From the NCBI GenBank assembly GCA_003162425.1, contig PMOK01000192.1:1-51553 (forward strand): DNA of 51,553 nt, in the 5' to 3' direction. The position numbers were made by a program, and so were the translations under genes. The stretch is from Bryobacterales bacterium (GTDB lineage Bacteria > Acidobacteriota > Terriglobia > Bryobacterales > Bryobacteraceae). The notes beneath the pieces are model-generated. The model was given only the letters and a program-made list of their open reading frames with translations, searched no databases and was not told where the DNA came from. Shown one piece after another: positions 25,870-34,687 of the stretch; the stretch's first letter is position 1; every line of letters begins with the position of its first letter.

Positions 25870-25953
25870 GTCCCCTCAATGACGTGCGGGGCTACAATGT
25901 GCATACATCGATCACATGTTATGGGTTGTAGCCCTGCGCGTAAGCAAGGGGAC
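25870..25953. repeat. Family A palindromic repeat, copy 3
   Basis: The arms 25870-25894 and 25929-25953 begin GTCCCCT and end GCGGGGCTA, as in copies 1 and 2. The end of the right arm, AAGGGGAC (25946-25953), lies seven bases before ATG 25960 and is the only ribosome-site-like sequence for the next gene. Confidence 0.88.
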
Positions 25954-25959
25954 TTAAAA

Positions 25960-26867
25960 ATGATACCCTTGCGAACATCAATGAACCGCCGAGTTCTTAT
26001 TTGCGCAATCGTGCTAGCCGCGATGCATTGCTCTGCGAAAACGCCCTACCAAACGGCGGTTGAGCAGTGGCGCCGGCAGCAAGAGCAGGAACTAAAAGCA
26101 GACAGCGGTTGGTTGACGGTGGCCGGTCTGTTCTGGCTCAAGGACGGCGTGAACACTGCCGGCTCCAATGCTTCGAGCGACATTGTTCTTCCACGCGGCC
26201 CGGCCAAGCTCGGCGAATTCGATTTCCATCAGGGACAAATTATCTTCAGGCCAGTTTCCGTAGTCACGGTCACCGTAAACGGTAAGCCGGCCGGTGCGGC
26301 TGCCAAGTTGAAGCCGGATACCGAAGGCAATCCAGATCACGTCCAACTCAACGGCATCACCTTGTTCGTCATCCGTCGGGGTGATCGCTACGCCATCCGG
26401 CTCAAGGATGTGGACAGCAGATTCCGCAAGCAGTTCACGGGGCTGCATTGGTTTCCAGTAAAGGCCAGCTATCGAGTAACAGCAAAATTTGTCAAATACG
26501 ATCAGCCGAAGCTGATAGCGATTCCGAACGTTCTGGGCGAGGCCAACCAGATGCCAAGCCCAGGCCACGTTCTGTTCATGCTGGACGGACAATCATTGCG
26601 TCTGGATCCGGTGGTGGAAGAAAACACCTCTACTTCATCTTTCACGATGAAACCAGCGGCAAGGAAACCTATCCGCCAGGCCGGTTTCTTGACGCTGAGC
26701 TTCCGAAAGAGGGCAAGGTGGTGTTGGATTTCAACAAGGCGTATAATCCTCCTTGCGCGTTCACGCCCTACGCCACCTGCCCACTCCCGCCGAAACAGAA
26801 CCGCCTCCCGGTCAGGATTGAGGCAGGCGAACAGTTCGTCGGTTCGCCGGCTCACTTGGTCAAATAA
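25960..26867 (+). pseudogene. DUF1684 family exported protein, interrupted by a frameshift
   Basis: The first part encodes a signal peptide (MNRRVLICAIVLAAMHCSA) and a DUF1684 domain: [45 protein letters not shown]. After RLDPVVEE the frame leaves the family. The neighbouring frame continues with [15 protein letters not shown], then [16 protein letters not shown] and the classic [17 protein letters not shown], ending at TAA 26865-26867. One A missing from the run at 26621-26624 (GAA GAA AAA CAC would restore it) explains this; it may be a real mutation or an assembly slip at a homopolymer. If intact, the protein has about 302 residues. DUF1684 has no firm function. The last 16 bases overlap the convergent ARPP-1-like gene. 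Confidence 0.85.
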
Positions 26868-27832
26868 TTCCGATGAATCCAAATCTCATGCTGCGCCCGG
26901 TCGCGCGTTTCAAACATCACGTTCTGAGCGGTTTCCTTCACCACCACTTCTGTGCGAGCGGTCAAGTTAGTCGCCGAAGCTTTTCCCGATTCGGCATCAG
27001 CCAGCGCGATTTTCACCGTGCTCGCTGTCACCGGTTCGAACTTCTTACCAGCCTGGTATGCCGTTACCGCTTCTACCGAAGTGGCGCGCAGCAACTTCAT
27101 CCAAAGCTTGGCGAATAAATCGTGTGAACCATATACGTCGGCGCTGTTCAACTTGCCGTCGATCGCAAACGCGTAGCCGATGACATCATTCTTGCCGTTG
27201 ATAATGCCGGCCAGGTCCTGCAGGAAACCATCAATGGACCGCTGGACGGCAGGTGCTTCCAGAGTCATAGCGAAACTGGTGGGCGAGGGGGCCGCGCGCA
27301 CATCCGTGCGAAGGTTGCTGCTGAGCTGCGCCTGAGCCTCCGCCACGCGCGCCCACACTTCGCGCTGGTCTTGCTTCATCTTCACGGCCATCTTGAGATC
27401 CTTGGAGGCGATAGCCTGATGCGCTTCGCCAAACGTGCCGACATCTTCGCTACCGCGCCGAGTCCAGCGGCCGTGCTCTACGCAGAACGAGTTGAGACTG
27501 ACCTTGCCGGATTTGGACGGCAGAATGATATCGTCTTTCAGGGTGCGATCCTGCGCGCCACCTTTGACGATGTCGCCGGATTCGATGAACACGTCTTCGC
27601 TAGAGACGTTCTCGACGGCCAACTCATTTACGTTGCGGGTTTCATAGACCACCACTTTGCGCTGATCGATGGCTTCGTCCAGCGTGAGTAAGTTCTTGGC
27701 GGATTTGTCGGCGCCGTGAATCAGAAATATCGTAAGGTTGTCATGGGTAAAGGGTCCCGAGAGCCGGGTCTGCGCGAAACACGTCGCAAGACTGGCAAGC
27801 GCGAGCACACTGCGGGTAAGCATTCGTTGCAT
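26852..27832 (-). CDS. Exported ARPP-1-like (DUF6569) domain protein
   Basis: A 326-residue protein with a signal peptide ([21 protein letters not shown]). It has one large domain with [64 protein letters not shown] and [21 protein letters not shown]. This arrangement recalls the ARPP-1 domain, named for association with ARG and rhodanese-phosphatase genes; I rely on memory of that family and its function is not established. The start is ATG 27832, which has an AAAGGAGA ribosome site, in place of a longer frame to 27877. It is convergent with the DUF1684 gene and follows gapA and a family B repeat. Confidence 0.78.
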   Translation of the reverse strand: MQRMLTRSVLALASLATCFAQTRLSGPFTHDNLTIFLIHGADKSAKNLLTLDEAIDQRKVVVYETRNVNELAVENVSSEDVFIESGDIVKGGAQDRTLKDDIILPSKSGKVSLNSFCVEHGRWTRRGSEDVGTFGEAHQAIASKDLKMAVKMKQDQREVWARVAEAQAQLSSNLRTDVRAAPSPTSFAMTLEAPAVQRSIDGFLQDLAGIINGKNDVIGYAFAIDGKLNSADVYGSHDLFAKLWMKLLRATSVEAVTAYQAGKKFEPVTASTVKIALADAESGKASATNLTARTEVVVKETAQNVMFETRDRAQHEIWIHRNYLTK

Positions 27833-27916
27833 GAATCTCCTTTGGACCTCGGGCGCGATTGGCCCAATGGTCTTCACTCAGCGAATGCCGCGGCGGCGGA
27901 AAATCTTTCAGCAGGT

Positions 27917-27986
27917 ACCGACTCCCTCACGGTCGCGGTTCGGTAGAGCACTCTTGTTTCCGAACCGCGAGCGTAAGCGACCGGTG
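27917..27986. repeat. Family B palindromic repeat, copy 2
   Basis: The segment 27917-27943 has the same CCGACTCCCT-CACGGTCGCGGTTCGG core as the right arm at 20055-20081. It pairs through its inner CGGTTCGG with CCGAACCG at 27960-27967, and more loosely beyond. It stands directly after the gapA stop (27992, minus strand), so it may end that transcript. Confidence 0.82.
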
Positions 27987-27991
27987 GTTGC

Positions 27992-29005
<1,014 letters not shown>

Positions 29006-29054
29006 CTAGTTTAGTCGTTTCTGGTTCCGGGTAGTGCGACAAAAGTCGTTGAGC

Positions 29055-29858
29055 TCAGAACAGGCTGTCTTGCGCGCTAGGAAGCTCGCGGGGCGGATAG
29101 AACAGTCCGATGATTATCCATCTGTTTGGGTGACTCGCAACAGTGCCGACGTAGAAGTGGGTGTCTTTCTCGTGGATCATTTCCGACTCGTACCGCTGCC
29201 TGAACTTCTCCTCCCAACCAGCGCCACCGTAGTCGGATCGCCACTGACGATAGGACTGGCTCATCTCCCAGTCGGTGCACATCAGATTGTGACCACGACA
29301 GCCGGTTTCATCGCAGTCGAATTCGTAAAAGAAACGAAAAGGTATCTTCTCCAGTTGTTGCTTCGGTGCGTCTACAAATAAGTGTGTTTGGCGCAACATC
29401 CCAAGTTCGGCCTCTGACCACTCTGGATCAAGCGGGGCGATCCTCAGCCTTTTGATTGAGGCTGGGCGAAAAACGCCTAGCGTTGGAAATTGCGCCGAAT
29501 CTCGTTTTCTTACAAGACTGCATAGACTCGAATCCCTCATAGGCAGAACGATCTCTTTTTTCGCTTGCCAGTTGTTCTTGTTGGACAAAGGCTCCGAAAT
29601 AACGCGAATGCCATCAGGCCTTAAATTGAAGCTCTCCCGGCGGGGGTCGTCCGCCGCCTTGGTTACCTTTACCTCGACCCACTGATACTTTCGGAACCTT
29701 TGATCAGTCGGAAGCAACCGCCAGGGTACCGGAAACATTCTTAGCCACTCTCCTGTTTCGGTAATCGCTGCGGTGCAAGACGATTCTATGCCGAGCGGTA
29801 CGGGGACTGGATACGTGCGAACAACGATAAGCGCCCGTTTCGTTTTCTCTGTGGGCAT
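29055..29858 (-). CDS. Unknown 267-residue protein of the DUF488-linked cassette
   Basis: I do not know a named family. The N-terminus VVRTYPVPVPLGIESSCTAA and FRKYQWVEVKVTKAADDPR, and the middle FRFFYEFDCDETGCRGHNLM with CTDWE, look strongly conserved-type. Cys, Cys, His and Cys are spaced C-x4-C-x2-H-x3-C, suggesting a metal site. Another marked segment is GWEEKFRQRY, then FYVGTVASHP and WIIIGLFYPP. The last five residues, QDSLF, resemble the beta-clamp-binding pentapeptide. It starts six bases after the DUF488 stop and is the last gene of a three-gene run. From memory, similar proteins accompany DUF488 genes elsewhere. A nucleic-acid role is possible but unproved. Hand-counted G+C is lower than in the flanks. 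Confidence 0.8.
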   Translation of the reverse strand: MPTEKTKRALIVVRTYPVPVPLGIESSCTAAITETGEWLRMFPVPWRLLPTDQRFRKYQWVEVKVTKAADDPRRESFNLRPDGIRVISEPLSNKNNWQAKKEIVLPMRDSSLCSLVRKRDSAQFPTLGVFRPASIKRLRIAPLDPEWSEAELGMLRQTHLFVDAPKQQLEKIPFRFFYEFDCDETGCRGHNLMCTDWEMSQSYRQWRSDYGGAGWEEKFRQRYESEMIHEKDTHFYVGTVASHPNRWIIIGLFYPPRELPSAQDSLF

Positions 29859-29864
29859 TCAGAT

Positions 29865-30386
29865 TCACAGATCGAAACCGTTTAGCCCCATGGCCTCTAA
29901 GGCCAGAGACAAGCGGTGCCGATGACATTCATGAGGATCGATCTCAGTGCACATGAGCGCTACAGGATGCTCGAACCCATTCAAGAACGAGTGAAGGTTC
30001 AGGAAGCATGCAACCACGTTCGAGTCGTACCAAGTCCAGATCACATCGCGACTCCCAGTTTCGATGGCCTTCGCTCGAATATCGCGCGGAACCCCCAGTT
30101 CCCGCAGGTGGGCGTAGCACATCCCCTGTTCATGGAGCAATTGGGCCAAGTTGCCCTTGCTCAACTCGGGACGGTATATACTGACTGGATTCTGTCGAAC
30201 ATCAATAACCGTTCTTACGCCATGCTCCTTAAGGACCGTCAAGAGCTCTTCCGTCTTTCGACCGCTGTAGCCGAAGGTAAAAAAATCTGCTTGCTGGGAA
30301 GATCGAGACTCATTCCATTCAGCCTTGCTCGCGATCTGCTGCTTAACAGACGCGCTAGGAAGAGTGAGCCTATGAGCCTGCGGCAT
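29865..30386 (-). CDS. DUF488 domain protein
   Basis: A 173-residue protein of the DUF488 family. Its core begins FFTFGYSGRKTEELLTVLKE, followed by VRTVIDVRQNP, LLHEQGMCYAHLRELGVP, and the C-terminal VALMCTEIDPHECHRHRL. The last segment is the family C-T/A-E-x-x-P-x-x-C-H-R motif, whose two Cys and His residues could bind metal or catalyse. The function of DUF488 is unknown. The first 35 residues are outside the domain and the start could be later. It lies 22 bases after the zinc-ribbon gene and six bases before the 267-residue gene, so all three are surely co-transcribed. Confidence 0.86.
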   Translation of the reverse strand: MPQAHRLTLPSASVKQQIASKAEWNESRSSQQADFFTFGYSGRKTEELLTVLKEHGVRTVIDVRQNPVSIYRPELSKGNLAQLLHEQGMCYAHLRELGVPRDIRAKAIETGSRDVIWTWYDSNVVACFLNLHSFLNGFEHPVALMCTEIDPHECHRHRLSLALEAMGLNGFDL

Positions 30387-30408
30387 GGCCCAGTTTAGCG
30401 CCGATTCC

Positions 30409-30756
30409 CTAGACTTTCCACTTAAAAATTCCAGCAGTGTCGCGCTCCCGCTTTAGACCGATCTCTTCCTCGAGGTGCCGAACCCACTTATTGTTCGGGA
30501 ACTTCTCGGGCAGCTTCGCAATGGTCCGAATCTCTGTCCAGGTCAGCGGCCCCGATTTTCTGAGGGTCTTCTGGATCTTGGCCTTGAACTCCTCATACGT
30601 AAGCATCGACGCAGCGGGCTTCTTCCTCGGACTATTCCAATAAGTGCTGTTGCATTTCGGACAAACTGAGGGTTCCTGTTCTGAATCTCTGGGAATCCAT
30701 TCATGGCTACACCGCTCGCAGCGATAGCCCATGACCGTGATTGGAACTCTAGCCAT
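30409..30756 (-). CDS. Zinc-ribbon protein with winged-helix-like C-terminus
   Basis: A 115-residue protein. A zinc ribbon at about residues 12-40 contains YRCERCSHEW and VCPKCNSTYW (CxxC...CxxC). A linker KKPAAS follows, then a helical domain LTYEEFKAKIQKTLRKSGPL-TWTEIRTIAKLPEKFPNNKW, which looks like a winged helix with a basic recognition region. It may bind DNA or RNA or regulate the operon. Start is ATG 30756 with a strong GGGGAGGA site about seven bases upstream. It is the first gene of the cassette with DUF488 and the 267-residue protein. Similar small proteins are found beside DUF488 genes, from memory, but no function is established. Confidence 0.82.
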   Translation of the reverse strand: MARVPITVMGYRCERCSHEWIPRDSEQEPSVCPKCNSTYWNSPRKKPAASMLTYEEFKAKIQKTLRKSGPLTWTEIRTIAKLPEKFPNNKWVRHLEEEIGLKRERDTAGIFKWKV

Positions 30757-31040
30757 TCATATCCTCCCCGGTAACACCACAACGGTAACGCAGTCTACGA
30801 GAGAACCACTTGCCACCCTTCGCTGCTCGTTTGGGTCCAACAACCATTGCCGTGCCCGGAGAACCTGAGAAGTGACTCCGGCAATGGCCGCAGGGCTCGC
30901 CGATCGCCTATGTTCCGCGCGCGACTTGCTAAGAGACCGCACGATCGAAGCGTAGCCTACGCTGGAGCGCCCTCCACCCACGTCATCTAGCCCAGCCTTA
31001 GAACGGATGCTTTAGACCGCGAAATGATACGCTTGAAATT
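30757..31040. other. 284-base intergenic region, no gene seen
   Basis: This is the longest gene-free stretch and is placed between divergent units. Short minus-strand frames exist (for example 30757-30981), but they are Ser/Arg-rich and lack family features. It should hold the promoter of the cassette and the promoter for the small plus-strand gene; I could not place clear -10/-35 boxes. The end near 30940-30990 contains a small inverted repeat AGCGTAGCC-TACGCT. Confidence 0.5.
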
Positions 31041-31286
31041 GTGACGTCCGATGACGCGATGAACCAACTTCTTGAGCTGATAAGGAGGGAAATTAACGGG
31101 GAAATTACCGAGGCAGACACCGCAAACGCGACCAAAGAAATCCTGATGAGGGCGAGGCTCGCGATGACTGATGAAGAGGTCCTAGAAATCCAACGTCAGG
31201 CGCTAAGGATTCATCATGAGGTGGCGAAACACATTTCCGGCAGTGGCTTTAAGGTACCAGGCAACGATCCTCACAAACCGAACTGA
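31041..31286 (+). CDS. Small hypothetical protein, 81 residues
   Basis: A soluble, charged, helical-looking protein: NQLLELIRREINGEITEADT, then ATKEILMRARLAMTDEEVLE and a HHEVAKHI segment, ending with a Pro/Asn tail. Starts at GTG 31041 or ATG 31059 are possible; AAGGAGGG at 31081 is internal and not a ribosome site for either. I do not recognise it. It points away from the DUF488 cassette across the 284-base gap and is convergent with the secreted protein at 31340. Its low G+C matches the cassette, so it may belong to the same acquired segment. It could be an antitoxin-like or regulatory protein, but nothing shows that. Confidence 0.5.
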   Translation: MTSDDAMNQLLELIRREINGEITEADTANATKEILMRARLAMTDEEVLEIQRQALRIHHEVAKHISGSGFKVPGNDPHKPN

Positions 31287-31305
31287 GTAATCAACTAACT
31301 CTTAG

Positions 31306-31330
31306 CGCGCAACGCGTTTCTCGTTGCGCG
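31306..31330. terminator. Symmetric hairpin between convergent genes
   Basis: CGCGCAACG (31306-31314), loop CGTTTCT, CGTTGCGCG (31322-31330): a perfect nine-base stem. It lies between the ends of the 31041-31286 (plus) and 31340-32167 (minus) genes. It may serve both as a transcript end; T tracts are weak on both sides. Confidence 0.55.
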
Positions 31331-31339
31331 AGGTGGTTG

Positions 31340-32167
31340 CTACTTCACCGGCAAGGACGGAGCCGTGGAACCGCCGATGTCGGCGTAGGCTTCCTTGATT
31401 CGGATCACCTTGCTGTTGGCGAACGTCACGAAAGTAATCTTGCCCGGAGGATCGCCGTAAATCCAGTCTTCGATTTCCGTGCCGTCCTTGTCGGTGTTGC
31501 GTTCTTTGTGGCGGGGTTTTCCCAGGGCCATTACCACCATTTCGCGATCCATGCCCTCAATCGCCTTGTTCGCCTTGATCGCGTTCTGGATCGGCTCCGG
31601 CAGCTTCTCCACGTAGTTTTCTGTCGCGGTTTCCTTCTCGAAATCCAGCACTGGCGCCAGCATCTTCTTGATATCCGCTGCCTTCACGGGTGGAATGGGC
31701 TGGTTGAATCGCAGGGCTATGTTGGTGCCGCCAGGAGCATTCGAATTCTGCCCCGTCGAGATGGGACTGGTCGTGCCTCCCATGCCGATCTGGATATGAT
31801 CCTTCCAGCTCCCTTTGCCCTTCATTCCGCCGTTGATCTCGAACAGTATCTTGTCGCCCTCAATGGTCAACTTCGTGATTTGGACCAGATCGCCCACGCG
31901 CGCCGCCGGGCCGTTTTTCTGGTTCGCTTCGTTCCACTTCTGCTTGTCCCAGGTGCCGTTGCTATCAAACGGCAGCGGATCCTTGGAACGCGGAAGAGCC
32001 GCTTTCACGGTGGCATATTCGCTCAGCAAGCCGCGCAGGATTTCGATGCGGTCGTCTTCGGTGAGTTTTTTGTCGGCGCGGGCGGGCGGAAGAATCCAGA
32101 ATCCGGAAGCCAGGAAGCAGAAGGCGGCAGGCAGCAGGCGACAGGCGGCGGAAAACCTAGCTTTCAT
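31340..32167 (-). CDS. Secreted hypothetical protein linked to CPBP protease
   Basis: A 275-residue protein with a signal peptide (MKARFSAACRLLPAAFCFLA, cleaved near PARA). A mixed domain contains VKAALPRSKDPLPFDSNG, VQITKLTIEGDKILFEINGG and IALRFNQPIPPVKAADIKKM. The C-terminal region VVMALGKPRHKERNTD and EIEDWIYGDPPGKITFV recalls SmpA/BamE-like outer-membrane domains, but I would not name it. The open frame continues upstream to 32908 inside the CPBP gene. I choose ATG 32167 because it has a GGGAGG site five bases upstream and gives the signal peptide. The start overlaps the CPBP stop by four bases (ATGA), showing translational coupling. Confidence 0.82.
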   Translation of the reverse strand: MKARFSAACRLLPAAFCFLASGFWILPPARADKKLTEDDRIEILRGLLSEYATVKAALPRSKDPLPFDSNGTWDKQKWNEANQKNGPAARVGDLVQITKLTIEGDKILFEINGGMKGKGSWKDHIQIGMGGTTSPISTGQNSNAPGGTNIALRFNQPIPPVKAADIKKMLAPVLDFEKETATENYVEKLPEPIQNAIKANKAIEGMDREMVVMALGKPRHKERNTDKDGTEIEDWIYGDPPGKITFVTFANSKVIRIKEAYADIGGSTAPSLPVK

Positions 32168-33021
32168 GGAGCCTCCCGTAGCAGGAACGCGTCCTGATGT
32201 TGGATCGGCGCTTTGTAGAGATAGAAGAAGAGCGCCACAACAACCACAGTCGTGAGCCAACCGCCTTCGGGGCCATACTCGCCTCCGCTCCAGGGTTCGC
32301 CAATCTTCCAATGCAGGACGTACCCGGTTACTCCCATTGTAAACCCGCTCAGGTTGGCGCCCAATAGGGGCAAAACCCAATTCCACCCGAAATGCAGGCC
32401 GACCGGCAGCCAAAGGTCGCCGCTCAAGATAAACGCGTAGCCCAGCACGATTCCCCACAGGACAGTGTTGAGCAGCGCCAACCATGTGAAATGCAGATTT
32501 TGAGTATGCGCCAGGCCAAACAGGACGCCCATCGGCAGTATGGTCGCGAAAGGTCCAATGGCCTTCACCAGCACCTGGAAACCATATCCGCGAAACAACA
32601 TCTCTTCGCCCACGGAGCCGAATAGCAGCACGATGGAAACCAGCAGCAGGCTGGGCCAATGAAAGTGTGAATCCGTGGAGGGATCGAGATCGGCCGCACG
32701 GAAAAGGATCGGCCCCACCAGAACCACGATGCCCGCTCCACAGCCGCCGAGAATGCCCAATGCAAGGTTGCGTCGTGAAGCCGCGGTCCAGCCCAGGCCG
32801 ATGTCGGCGAGCTGCCCCCGCTCGTAAATTCTGAGGACGATCGCGTTCGCCACCCCGGCCGCTGCGAAAGTGCTGAGCGCCGCGATCACAAAAGGCGAGC
32901 CGACCCAAATCATAGCCCAGGGAAAAATGTAATATCCGAGAATCGCGATTAAAGCGAAAACACCAACCCGCAGTAACACGCCCAGATTCTTGCTCTGTTG
33001 AGTGGGAGTGGCGGGCAGCAA
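32164..33021 (-). CDS. CPBP family intramembrane metalloprotease
   Basis: A 285-residue protein with about eight membrane helices. It contains the CAAX/bacteriocin-processing (CPBP, ABI) motifs: GEEMLFRGYG (EExxxR), VLFGLAHTQN (FxxxH) and LPVGLHFGWNW (HxxxN/W). These Glu and His residues form the metal site of intramembrane proteases. Substrates are unknown; in other bacteria these enzymes process peptides or give self-immunity. Start is TTG 33021, weakly supported; no better in-frame start includes the first membrane helix. It is followed by the secreted protein at 31340-32167 in an ATGA overlap, and is preceded by a double-hairpin repeat. Confidence 0.88.
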   Translation of the reverse strand: MLPATPTQQSKNLGVLLRVGVFALIAILGYYIFPWAMIWVGSPFVIAALSTFAAAGVANAIVLRIYERGQLADIGLGWTAASRRNLALGILGGCGAGIVVLVGPILFRAADLDPSTDSHFHWPSLLLVSIVLLFGSVGEEMLFRGYGFQVLVKAIGPFATILPMGVLFGLAHTQNLHFTWLALLNTVLWGIVLGYAFILSGDLWLPVGLHFGWNWVLPLLGANLSGFTMGVTGYVLHWKIGEPWSGGEYGPEGGWLTTVVVVALFFYLYKAPIQHQDAFLLREAP

Positions 33022-33046
33022 TCCTTCATGTTACGTGAATTGTAGC

Positions 33047-33087
33047 GCACGCACTCCTGCGTGCCGCGTCGGCACTCATGCCGACGC
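33047..33087. repeat. Family E double hairpin
   Basis: Two neighbouring perfect hairpins: GCACGCA-CTCC-TGCGTGC (33047-33064) and GCGTCGGCA-CTCA-TGCCGACGC (33066-33087). They are located after the thiE-like stop (33102, minus strand) and before the CPBP start. A related sequence opens the window (1-33). Confidence 0.88.
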
Positions 33088-33101
33088 CTGCGAACGGGCT
33101 G

Positions 33102-33620
33102 CTATGCGAATAGCGAGATTCCCGCGACACCAGCCGCTCCGGCTTCGATGCAAAGCGCTGCGTTCCCCGCCGTAACGCCACCGAGAGCGTAAACAGGCAG
33201 CCGGACGCTAGAGGTGGCAACGCGTACCGCCTCGAGACCGATCGGCACGACGCTCTTAGTGATGCTCGCGAAAACCGGACCGAAGACGGCGAAATCCGCG
33301 CCTTCGTTCTCGGCTGCTCTCAGCTCTTCGATGCTGTGGCACGATACGCCGATCAGAAAACCACGCGGCGCGATTCGGCGAATGGTGCTGGGCGCGATGG
33401 AGCCGGCCGGTAAATGGACGCCGTGCGCGCCGCACGCGAGCGAGACATCTGTGCGCGTGTTCACCAGGACCTGCACGCCTTCAAGCGCCACCGCGTCCCG
33501 CGCCAGATCCATCAGAGCCCGCGCGGAAAGCTGCTTGGCCCGAATCTGAATCATCTCCACGCCGTCGTGGACTGCGCGGGCGGCCACGTCCAGCGAATCG
33601 GTGATGCAGTAGCGTTTCAT
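33102..33620 (-). CDS. Thiamine phosphate synthase-like protein (ThiE/TenI family)
   Basis: A 172-residue TIM-barrel protein. Family features are [78 protein letters not shown] and [11 protein letters not shown]. ThiE couples the pyrimidine and thiazole parts of thiamine; TenI is a thiazole tautomerase. Here the Mg-binding Asp of the VNDR motif is Thr (VNTR) and the protein is about 35 residues shorter than typical ThiE, which favours a TenI-like or altered enzyme. It overlaps the modC gene by four bases (ATGA), an unusual partner. No other thiamine gene is nearby. Confidence 0.78.
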   Translation of the reverse strand: MKRYCITDSLDVAARAVHDGVEMIQIRAKQLSARALMDLARDAVALEGVQVLVNTRTDVSLACGAHGVHLPAGSIAPSTIRRIAPRGFLIGVSCHSIEELRAAENEGADFAVFGPVFASITKSVVPIGLEAVRVATSSVRLPVYALGGVTAGNAALCIEAGAAGVAGISLFA

Positions 33621-34687
33621 AGAACCCGCAAGCCGCTTGACGGAAACTCAATCACCCAATCTTTCACGCTCTGATATTTCTCAAACGCCGGTCGAGGTAG
33701 TTCCACGGCAACGTCGTCCGCGAATTCCAGGCGGACGCGCTCCACCTTCTCCACCGCGCGCACCAGAGTAGCCGGCATCTGGTTCGTTCCGAGGCTGCCA
33801 TCCTTGGGCGACGCCGTGAGCACGTCCGGGCGGATGCACAACCACACCCGATCGCCAATCAACCGTCCCGGAAAATACGGGCCCGTCAACTCGAAATCCT
33901 GATACCGCAAGCGGCTCACATTGCGCCCTGGATCCAGTCCCCGGATTTCAACCGGCAGCAGGTTATAGACACCCAACAGCCGGGCTACGTCGACATTGGC
34001 CGGGTATTCGAAAACCTTGCGCGGAGTTCCGCTCTGCACCACGCGGCCCTCCCGCAGGACTAGCATTTCGTCTCCCAGTTCGAGACACTCCTCAAAATCG
34101 TGCGTGACCAACAATGCGGGTATCTGGAACTCCTCACGCACTTGGCGAAGCACCGCATATAGTTCGGCCCGGAGCGGCGCTTCCAAACCTCGCGCGGGCT
34201 CGTCCAACAAAAGCAAACGGGGCGAACCGATCAGCGCTCGCGCAATGGAACAGCGTTGTTTTTGGCCGCCCGATAGCTCATAAGGACGGCGCCCGGAAAC
34301 TTCGGCAAGGTGAAATTTCTCCAGCATCTCATTCACTTTGCGATGCCGTTCCAGCCGCGGAATCCGTTCCACGGCGAACTCCAGGTTTCCCCGCAGAGTC
34401 ATGTGCGGAAACAGCGCGTAGTTTTGAAAAACGTATCCGCAGCGCCGGGCACGTGCCGGAAGGTGTACACCTGAGGCGCCGTCAAAAAGAATTTCGTCGT
34501 CCAACAGGATGCGTCCTTCGTCGGGACGCACAAACCCAGCGATCGAATCTAGCGTCAACGTTTTGCCGGCGCCGCTCGGCCCAAAAAGCACCGTGATTCC
34601 CGCCTCCGCCTTGAAATCCACGTCCAGCGAAAAAGCGGCGGATTCCTCGCCGGGCGCAAATTGCTTGCGGACGCGCGCCTGGATCAT
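33617..34687 (-). CDS. modC: Molybdate ABC transporter ATP-binding protein ModC
   Basis: A 356-residue ATPase for molybdate (or tungstate/sulfate-type anion) import at the inner membrane. Walker A is [17 protein letters not shown], the Q loop lies in [15 protein letters not shown], the signature is [16 protein letters not shown], and Walker B is [12 protein letters not shown] with the switch VTHDFEE. Beyond residue 235 there is a regulatory domain similar to a MOBE/TOBE module, with CIRPDVLTA and [16 protein letters not shown]. It overlaps modB (upstream) and the thiE-like gene (downstream), each by four bases. Confidence 0.92.
   Translation of the reverse strand: MIQARVRKQFAPGEESAAFSLDVDFKAEAGITVLFGPSGAGKTLTLDSIAGFVRPDEGRILLDDEILFDGASGVHLPARARRCGYVFQNYALFPHMTLRGNLEFAVERIPRLERHRKVNEMLEKFHLAEVSGRRPYELSGGQKQRCSIARALIGSPRLLLLDEPARGLEAPLRAELYAVLRQVREEFQIPALLVTHDFEECLELGDEMLVLREGRVVQSGTPRKVFEYPANVDVARLLGVYNLLPVEIRGLDPGRNVSRLRYQDFELTGPYFPGRLIGDRVWLCIRPDVLTASPKDGSLGTNQMPATLVRAVEKVERVRLEFADDVAVELPRPAFEKYQSVKDWVIEFPSSGLRVL

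Noticed and set aside
26621..26624. Programmed frameshifting in the DUF1684 gene
   Set aside because: The A run is only four bases and no stimulatory structure was seen; mutation or sequence error is simpler.
30757..30981. 74-codon minus-strand frame before the zinc-ribbon gene
   Set aside because: Ser/Arg-rich with no domain; the region more likely holds promoters.
32168..32908. Upstream extension of the secreted protein at 31340-32167
   Set aside because: It lies wholly within the CPBP protease gene, and a ribosome site plus signal peptide support the shorter start.
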